This document shows positions 56,945-64,000 of a stretch of 64,000 nt of DNA, in pieces. The position numbers and the translations under genes are program-made. The stretch lies in NCBI GenBank assembly GCA_963682175.1, contig OY821787.1, positions 16,160,501-16,224,500 on the forward strand, in the 5' to 3' direction. Every line of letters begins with the position of its first letter. The stretch's first letter is position 1. Under the pieces are notes generated by a model that had not been told where the DNA came from, did not search any database, and saw only the letters and a program-made list of their open reading frames with translations. Origin of the DNA: Triglochin maritima (taxonomy: Eukaryota > Streptophyta > Magnoliopsida > Alismatales > Juncaginaceae).

Positions 56945-58594
56945 AATACCCCCACACCTAACTTTTGCTAGTCTCGAGCAAAACAAAGAAAGAGAAAAAT
57001 AAAAGAAAGGAAAAAGCATACGAAAAACAGGGAAATCCTAACTCACTTTCGTAGGAATCACGGTTGTACTTAGCACGTGCAATAAGCCGTTAAACCTCCT
57101 TGTTGCTAAGGAGGAGGAGTGTTGTGTCTGGAGGGTTTTCAGAGGACTCATTTTTGTCCGAACATAGATGCATTATTCAATCTAGAAACTCGACTCGATG
57201 GACGCATTTTTGTCGATCATTGGATACGGTAATTCTATAGGCCACCTCTATAGATATAATCAGTCCACACACCTAGCCTAATGAGTCATTCGTGAAAGTT
57301 AATTAAAGACTTAAGTGAAAGACATGGACAATCTCAACATCCTCAAGTGATACAAAATGTAAAGTCCATTAAGGTTATTATTTGCATTACCATTTTTTTG
57401 TTTTTCTTTCTATTTTTCTGCCTAGTTGGTGTTTGATTCTCCCAGGTTCAGGTTACGTGCATCATTGCCTACGAGGACTTACACTATCACGTACACCTTT
57501 CCCCACATCTCCACATAGGGCAATCCCTACCACCTGTGTAACGAGAGTTCGGTCGGTGCATCCCAAGTCAGATGACTCGAAAGCACCAGGCACAAAGTCC
57601 CCTCGGACCTAATTTCCCAAGTGATAGGAGCCGTGCGAGAAGAGAGAACACCTACTCAATTATTTCTTATCTACACATGAACCAAAACCCCTACACTTAA
57701 TGTCTCACAACAAGATTTAAAGGGTCCTTGACTACACAAACTTCCTTTAAATAAATAGACACGAATTATTGACTCACTAGGTTCAGGGTGGACTTCATTA
57801 ATTGTTTGAGTACTGAAACTCTATGATTACTCGCCCCCCGAGGGAAAACCGGGGTGCATCCTAACGACTAGATAAGTCCTAAAGGCACTGTACTAGATAT
57901 CCTAATGCATCAAGTTCAAGACAATTTTGGGAGCTTTCTTTTTACTTTGCCTCTCAACGGTTTTGCATATGCTAAACACACGTAAAACCCGAAAAAAACA
58001 TTTTCTTTTGCAAACACATGAAGATTTTGAAAGAAATGTGAAAATTTTAAAGCACTAGGCAAGCAAAAGAAGACAAGTCACCCACGGATCATGGCAAGCA
58101 GATATATCGATATTAAATGCGGCACACTAACATGACCCTAGCAATGCACACAAAAGAAAACTAAATAAAAGGAAAAAGACTCGACTTTGTACAAACAAAA
58201 ACACCCCCCACACCTACTTCATGCATTGTCCTCAATGAATGTGAGCATGAAACTACATTGATTTATGCATGAAAAAGAAAAGATCTCACCAACATGAAGC
58301 ACAAGGAAAGTGTTATGGTCATGTTGATGGACATAACCCTGAATTCCCTCAAAACCTGTGAGAAGCTAAAGAAGGGATACAAATACATGAAAGAAATGTG
58401 GACCAAATACACAAGGGTTGAGGCCCACAACAATCAATACTCGCTCATAGAGTCTTTTATTGTACTTTTTTGAATATAAATATGTACAAAAATAAGTCTC
58501 ATCTTCATTTGTCAAAGGACATCAAATGAGAACCTCAACAGTGGGTTAATGCACTTGGAAGGGAACATGACACCACACGGGGCCAGACCCCCTC
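56945..58594 (-). other. 3' internal region of G1
   Basis: Non-coding and collinear in reverse with 4640-6190 of element A, including the CATTGAGGACAATGCATGA block (near 58220) and the GCACGTGCTAAGT-like block (near 57075). Confidence 0.8.
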
Positions 58595-60040
58595 TCAAAG
58601 AGCACAAGATGAAAGGAGAGGTTCATGAATTAGACGGAAAGACGTCTCATTCAAAGGATCAAACTGAAACAGCTTGAACCTCTTAAGAGTTTGGGAAATA
58701 AGGGGCAACGGAAGAAGAGTTTCTCCCGTTGCCGTACTGAAGTTATGATCGTCAATCCAAACTCTCCAACCAACAGGCTGGTGGGTCGGAACAAGGTCAA
58801 GAACCTCGTTAGGCATGTCTGACTCACCAGGCGAACAGAAAGTGGGTCTCTTACCCAAGGTATCCTCCAAGGAACTCCTATTACCCTCATTAGCAATGTA
58901 GTTGTTTGATGTTCCATCATTTCCAAGATGATCAGGAACAATAGCGAGATGCAAACTCTCATTAGGTCGTTTGAAATTAAGGGTACTAGAGATCTCTTGC
59001 TCCACTAGATGTGAGTCCTTAAGAGGCACAACATGAAGATCATGTGGCTCAAGGGCCACGAGACAAAAAGGTAAGGCACAACCCTGTGCCGACTCATAAT
59101 GAAGTCGGTCCATATTTTTCTCAATTGGAATCGAATCCTCCACCAAGTGATTGTGAATTGAAACCCCAAGTCCCTCAGACTGACTAGGAGTTTGACTTTG
59201 AAAGATTGTGCTTTGAATTTGTGGACGTGGTGGTGATTCGATATCAGAAGATAAATCCTCATGTTGACAAGAAAGGTTATCCTCCTCACGTTCACGTAAT
59301 TGTTGTGTCATTTAACTCACTTGCATTTCCATAGTTTGCAAGGAATTCAAGTTGGACTTCAATAAATTTTGAGTGGTTTCCATGAACATTTGGAGAGTTT
59401 GTTCTAAAGAATCAAGTTTGGGGTCAACTGTGAGGTTTATGTCAGAATTTGGGAAATGGATGGGTTGGGTGTTGATGGGCTTAGGATGAGTCCAATGATT
59501 GGTAGTGGGGTGTTCGTAGAATTCTGGATATTCGGAAGGAGGATACGGGAATGGGAATGATGTATAAGAATTTGAATAAGAATCGTCTCCCCATGAATCC
59601 ATCCCTCTCGGATTGTACGCGGATGCGTAATGGTCATATTAAGCATTTTGGGAAAATGTATGCTCATACTCAGGCTCTGGGGGAACATAAGGACATTCCC
59701 TGATAACGTGACCACTCAACCCACAACAGTCGCATGATACGGCTACTGGAGCCACCGGTGCACTCATGTCGTCTACCGTACGCATGAAAGAGGCCAAAGT
59801 TTGTTGTAATGTCTCATTTTCTTGACCAACATATGATCCGAAATAACTAGATGGCGGTCTAGCAGTCGGTGCCTCTCTCATATTATCCCAATCTGAAGAT
59901 TGCTCAACCACAAAATTAAGATTGTCCCAACCATACAGGGTGTTTGTCTGAGACACCCCAGGTTGCATGGGTCCGGAATACCAGGAAGAATTGTCTTGGT
60001 CCCAACAATGATATGGATGGTCGTCCATGTAACCATCCAT
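58595..60040 (-). pseudogene. Reduced gag-like frame of G1
   Basis: One reading frame of 482 codons starts at 60040 (MDGYMDDHPYHCWDQ). It is interrupted only by TAA codons at about 59639 and 59313; all three open segments share the frame. It has a zinc knuckle CDCCGLSGHVIREC (CX2CX4HX4C), a Tyr/Pro-rich region, TMEMQVS followed by the stop and TQQLRERE (element A has ALEMQVSQLANQLHERE), and CLVALEPHD (VALEPH repeats in A). The capsid-like domain that follows the start in element A is absent here, as is the protease. It would bind RNA at most; the remaining C-terminal 240 residues have no recognised domain. Confidence 0.7.
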
Positions 60041-60250
60041 CTCAACAAAAAACTCTCGAGTCGACCACTCTCACCACTACGAGGCTAAGCTCGCAAGAAG
60101 TGCTCGACTCGACCCTAAAACGCTAACAGAGAGTGTAAAGGGGAGACTAGAACGCAGAAGTAGGTGAGAAGAAGATGACTCAGAGGAGAATGGAAGAATC
60201 CTTAGAGCTAGCGTGGGTAGTGGGAGAAGGTAGAAGCCTAATCTAGCAAG

Positions 60251-60689
60251 CACGACTTAAACAATTGTATGGTTATGGGTCCTTAGGCTAGATAACGCCT
60301 AACTTAGAGATCCCTAGTCTAGACACGCCTCACCTCCCTTCAACGAAGACCACAATGCCCAGCAAGTGATACCAGATCCGGAGATCCAGTACCTCCTACT
60401 ATCGACAAGGTAGGCGACGTCGATCATGCCATGACAGTCTCAACTAGATCACTCTCCCAGTGCGTCCAAAATCCTTAGGGTCAATGTCTACTTGCTTTTA
60501 GAATTAAGGCTCTTATTAAGAGTGATTTTTGGGGTCAAGGAAAGGGTGATGAAACCCCCCACCTTATCTTGTATGGGACAACCCCTCCTTAGTAGCGTTT
60601 TGATCCTAAATCTAGCAATCAAATCTCTAATCAAATGCTCACCTCACTCTTGTCCCGATGCACCTTACTAACTAATGATGCTTTAACCA
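60251..60689. other. Unresolved sequence between G1 and the copia-like LTR end
   Basis: It may be a retrotransposon leader or the rest of the LTR described next. GGTATCACTTGCTGGGC on the minus strand near 60365 is faintly primer-site-like but not convincing. Confidence 0.3.
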
Positions 60690-61018
60690 TGCATAAATGA
60701 GAGAATTGGTGCACATACCTCACGCCATCAATCAACAACAAAAATGTAAATAAAAGAAAGACGAGTGCGTGCAAGGTCTATAAATGATGCATGACCTAGA
60801 TGACAATCGATCTACTCTTCGAGATTAGGAGAAGTCTCTTTAGTATATGAAGCAATTGGAAGTGTGAGAGTTCTCTAAATAAAGTGTAAGTTGTGTGAAG
60901 AACACACAAAACAGAAACTCTGAATCAGCAATTCTGTCCCTCAAGGGTCGACCGAATCGGGTGATTAAGATTAGGTTGATTAAATCATCAAAACATAGAC
61001 TAAGGCCAAAAAATCCAA
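60690..61018 (-). mobile_element. Start of a SIRE-like copia LTR (one boundary unresolved)
   Basis: On the minus strand the sequence begins TGTTGGATTTTTTGGCC then TTAGTCTATGTTTTGATGAT, the typical beginning of long SIRE/Maximus-type copia LTRs. The right edge at 61018 abuts element H internal sequence exactly. It contains GGGTCGACCGAATCGG (near 60948). The other end could lie as far as about 60360. Confidence 0.5.
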
Positions 61019-63228
61019 CACCTATCACTCAGGAAATTAGGTCTGAAGGGACTTAGTACGTGGTGCTCTCTGTTTAAAATTAGGTTTAACCGCAAGTGAA
61101 CGACCGCGATAAGCGGTGGCAAGTACAAGTCGATCCACAGGGAGGTGAGTAGTCTCTGGTTTGTCAGAAATCAAGTGGCGAATAAAGAGAGAAGAGATTT
61201 GGTTATGCTAAGCTAAACTACACTAAACTAGTATGTAAGAAATGCGAAAGAAATCAACGAAAGATTTGAAATCAAGAAGAGAAACCCCTAAAGGGTGGAG
61301 TGTGTGCACATATGAAGTGAAATAAGTGATGAATGATGCATGTAAGCATGTATGTGTCGTGTGTGTTTTTATGCATAGGAAGTGTCTAAAGATGTGGCAA
61401 AACCTATCAATCTATTCACACTATGTATCATCAATTACTACTTGATTATTATAAGATTAGGCTCAGCATGAGAAGTGTCTAAAGATATGGCAAGACTCAT
61501 CAAAAACCATGAACTCATGTGTAGAACAAAGGTAAGCATGGTAGGTTTCTAAATCCTATGGCAAAACTCATCAAAACAAAGTTTCTTCAATCAATCAAGC
61601 AAGCAACCACAAATACAAACACTTAACTAACATGTATCATATTCAACAGGAAATTTTAGTCATAAACATGAGGAAACTAAGCATGGGAAGTGTCTAAATC
61701 TTATGGCAAAACCCATCAAAAATCCCCCAACATGTAGATGATTAAAATACCCCCGATGAACATATAAACATGCAAGTCTACATAATCAAAAATTCATCAA
61801 ACATCAAAACTTCACAACATATATCTACATCATCTCCACCCCCCCCCCCCCAAATGGGGATTGAACTACTCACTAATCATTTAAGAAAAGAAAACAAAAC
61901 GAAATTAAACTAAGCATGCAAGAATTGAAAGAGACAATATGAAACTAACTAAGAAAATTATTTTATTAACATGACTCACATTACAAGTAGTATTCTTCTC
62001 CACTTGAGTTTTTCTTCAAGGCTTTACTCCAAGTAGAGAGAATGCCACCAAGCAATGAGTGAATACAAATGAGAGGAAGAGTTCTATTTATAGGCGTGAA
62101 AAAAGGTAACCGAGGACAATCCCCCGGTATGAGACTAAACGCATACTATAAATGGACATAAAACAACATAATACACGACCCGACTCAACCATGAAACTTT
62201 TGGACCAATTTGGACCGCCAATTAATGGTCTGGGACAGCCAATTGGCAGTCCAGATTGCTTTGATTAAGTTTGTATTTCGGTGGTTCATTTCTGGCTTCA
62301 TTTCTTGATGTTTGACGAACCCGATTTGTTGTTGATGTTTGGGCCTGGATCTAATTGCCAAAATACTCCTCATAATGGTGTGGAGCTTCTTGATTTCATC
62401 ATTAGTCATTTTGGTGTTACATTCGGGTCCTTCTCTCTTGCACCTCAGCCCATAAGTCTTGCAACTTAGTCTTTGTTCTTATTTTAAGTCCCTTTTTAGT
62501 CTCTTCTTCTCAAACCTGTTTATTCCTGAAACTTAAACATAAAACTCGTTACATAGCATTGCTTAGGCTAAAAATAAAGGATATAAGACAAATATATGCA
62601 TGATATGATGCCAATCACTCTCGAGTCATCTAACTTGGGATGCATCGACCAAACTCCTGTTATACGGGTGGTAGGGATCACCCTATGTGGAGATTTGGGG
62701 AAATGTGTACGTGATAATGTAAGTCCTCATAGGCAATGATGCACGCAACCAAACCCTTGGAGAATTTAATACCAACCAGTTTTAACTCCTTATTTTCAAA
62801 AAAAGGAAAAAAGAGAGAAAAAAATAACCTTAATGGACTTTACACGTCGCTTGAGGATGTTAAGGTTGCCCATGTCTTTCACTTAAGTCCTTAATTAACT
62901 TGCACAAATGGTTTGCTAGGTTAGGTGTGTGGACATGATACATATATAAAGTCGGCCTGTAGGACTACTGTGTTCAATGATCCACAAAAGTAGGTCCTTC
63001 CAATCATGTTGCTAGGTTGAATAATGCACCATTTTTCGAATTTTGTAGGTATATCCGCCGAAAACCCTCAGGATACACCACTCCTCCTCATTAGTGACAA
63101 GGAGGTTTAACAACTTGTTACACGTGCTAAGTGCAACCGTGATTCCTACGAGAGTTAGGATTTCCCATTTTAAATTTTCTCTTTCTTTGTTTTGCTCGGG
63201 ACTATCAAAAGGTAAGTGTGGGCGTATT
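61019..63228 (+). mobile_element. Element H internal region, split by solo LTR G2
   Basis: 61019-61070 and 62618-63228 align with 5502-6193 of element A (CCTATCACTCAGGAAATTAG, GTCATCTAACTTGGGATGCA, CTAAGTGCAACCGTGATTCC). The segment ends in AAGTGTGGGCGTATT, the polypurine tract. It is the non-coding 3' end of another gypsy element of this group; everything upstream is lost. Confidence 0.8.
61071..62617 (-). mobile_element. G2: solo LTR, gypsy A/G family, TSD CTCTC
   Basis: 1547 bp; on the minus strand it begins TGATTGGCATC (62617) and ends TTTTAAACA (61071). CTCTC flanks it at 61066-61070 and 62618-62622, and the interrupted H sequence rejoins to the continuous version seen in element A. A decayed palindrome pair lies near 62213-62252. 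A C run occurs near 61840. Confidence 0.93.
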
Positions 63229-64000
63229 TGATTAGTAGCATAGCATATATTGCATTCATGTTATATATCTTTATTTTATCCAAAATTTGTGCTACTCGAG
63301 TGTTTGTTTGATGTGTTCAGGTTTTAGGTAATAAAGAGGAGAAAAGAACCAAAAAGGACCTAAATGCAAGAAGAAATGACCTTATTGAAGCATCTTGGAT
63401 CTGTTTGTCATGCTCAAGAACCCATCTGTAATTCAGGAAGGACCCAAGTGAAACCCTGAGGGACCTGAGCATAAAGAAAACGTTTCTGGTGCAAAAATCC
63501 CTCATTATCATGATCTTCAGAAGTATTGGGGGAATTAAGACAAACGGGCTTGAACCAGCGGAGTTGGAGTGCACCCACGTGTGAAATGACAAACTTAAAC
63601 TGCAGAAGAAAATCGGGAGGGATCATACACAAACAATCTGCCAGTGGTAGATTTTAATCCACCAATAGTGGATCAATTTGCTCCAAATGCGCCCCAATTT
63701 CTCCCGTGACTTGATCTTGGTTATTTAGGTGTACCAGACTAGAGAGAAAGCGATTACAGCCATCGGATTGCTTCCAGATTCATTTACACCACTCTTTCTT
63801 CAATAAATAGCAATGTTTCTCCTACCGTTCCACTTCTTCTTCACCTCCACCATTAGAATAGCTTAGGTTTTACCCATTTGGGTTACAAGAATAAAGAGGT
63901 GGTTGAAGCTTGTAAACTAGTATTTTCTTTAATATAATGGTAGAATCTTCCCCCTTGTCTCTAGCTTTCTTCCTATCTACATAGTTTTGTGTTTTGTTGG
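63229..64000 (+). mobile_element. LTR of element H, cut by the window end
   Basis: It begins TGATTAGTAGCATAGC directly after the polypurine tract. It holds GGACCTAAATGCAAGAAG-like repeats as in the LTRs of A and E, and a weak dyad region (TCCACCAATAGTGGA, near 63657). It is a different LTR subfamily from 6194-7754 although the internal 3' ends are alike. Confidence 0.8.

Larger units (their letters stand above)
55417..60250 (-). mobile_element. Gypsy element G1 (reduced gag, no protease, no pol), minus strand
   Basis: The 3' LTR is at 55417-56944. Next come the polypurine tract (reverse complement of TACCCCCACACCTA, near 56950) and the conserved 3' internal blocks shared with element A (57050-58240). 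A gag-like frame lies at 58595-60040 and the leader at about 60041-60250. The capsid-like Gag domain and the protease of element A are both missing. The 5' LTR is not attached; beyond 60250 the sequence is uncertain leader or other LTR. Confidence 0.8.

Noticed and set aside
60355..60380. GGTATCACTTGCTGG on the minus strand as a copia primer site
   Set aside because: Only the first seven or so bases fit the tRNA-iMet site and no LTR end lies directly before it.

Overview
The window is nuclear DNA of a flowering plant and is almost entirely transposable elements. The evidence is Ty1/copia and Ty3/gypsy LTR retrotransposons with plant-type primer sites (tRNA-iMet TGGTATCAGAGC; tRNA-Asp TGGCGCCGTTGCCGGGGA), a plant L1-type LINE, a CACTA transposon, a plant GT14 glycosyltransferase pseudogene and a probable mitochondrial insert. 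No intact host gene was found. I do not name a species.

Region 1 (1-7754): the internal part and 3' LTR of a gypsy element (element A) carrying gag and an aspartic protease but no reverse transcriptase or integrase. Its gag is cut by a solo LTR of the same family with a perfect 5-bp target-site duplication (TSD). The 3' LTR is followed by another tRNA-Asp primer site and then runs directly into copia sequence, so the junction is chimeric.

Region 2 (about 7795-37332): a nested stack. Copia B is the base layer, lacking its 5' end and carrying a 1.9-kb 3' LTR. It was split by copia C (TSD CAAGC) and by copia D (TSD ATGT, LTRs about 2 kb). The 5' LTR of D was hit by a truncated solo LTR (E1) and by a complete pol-less gypsy element E (TSD ATGCA, two 1227-bp LTRs). 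D also contains about 330 bp of apparent mitochondrial DNA.

Region 3 (37333-55416): more gene-like DNA, heavily invaded. It holds a 5'-truncated L1 (14-bp TSD), solo LTRs of a family called F here (F1, F2, and F3 inverted inside F2), a minus-strand solo LTR of the copia D family, a 1.2-kb CACTA element (TSD ATC), and pieces of a minus-strand GT14 gene split by two solo LTRs. A probable SANT/Myb-like coding fragment and AT-rich intergenic DNA follow.

Region 4 (55417-64000): minus-strand gypsy element G1 with an even more reduced gag, a SIRE-like copia LTR end, another solo LTR (G2, TSD CTCTC), and the 3' part of a related plus-strand element H whose LTR runs off the window.

The most interesting pattern is shared by several LTR families. 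Upstream of the TATA box each carries short perfect inverted repeats in duplicate or in arrays. The arms differ between families and copies, but changes in the two arms compensate so that symmetry is kept. One such motif, CGGTCGACCG, occurs in two LTR families that otherwise do not look alike.
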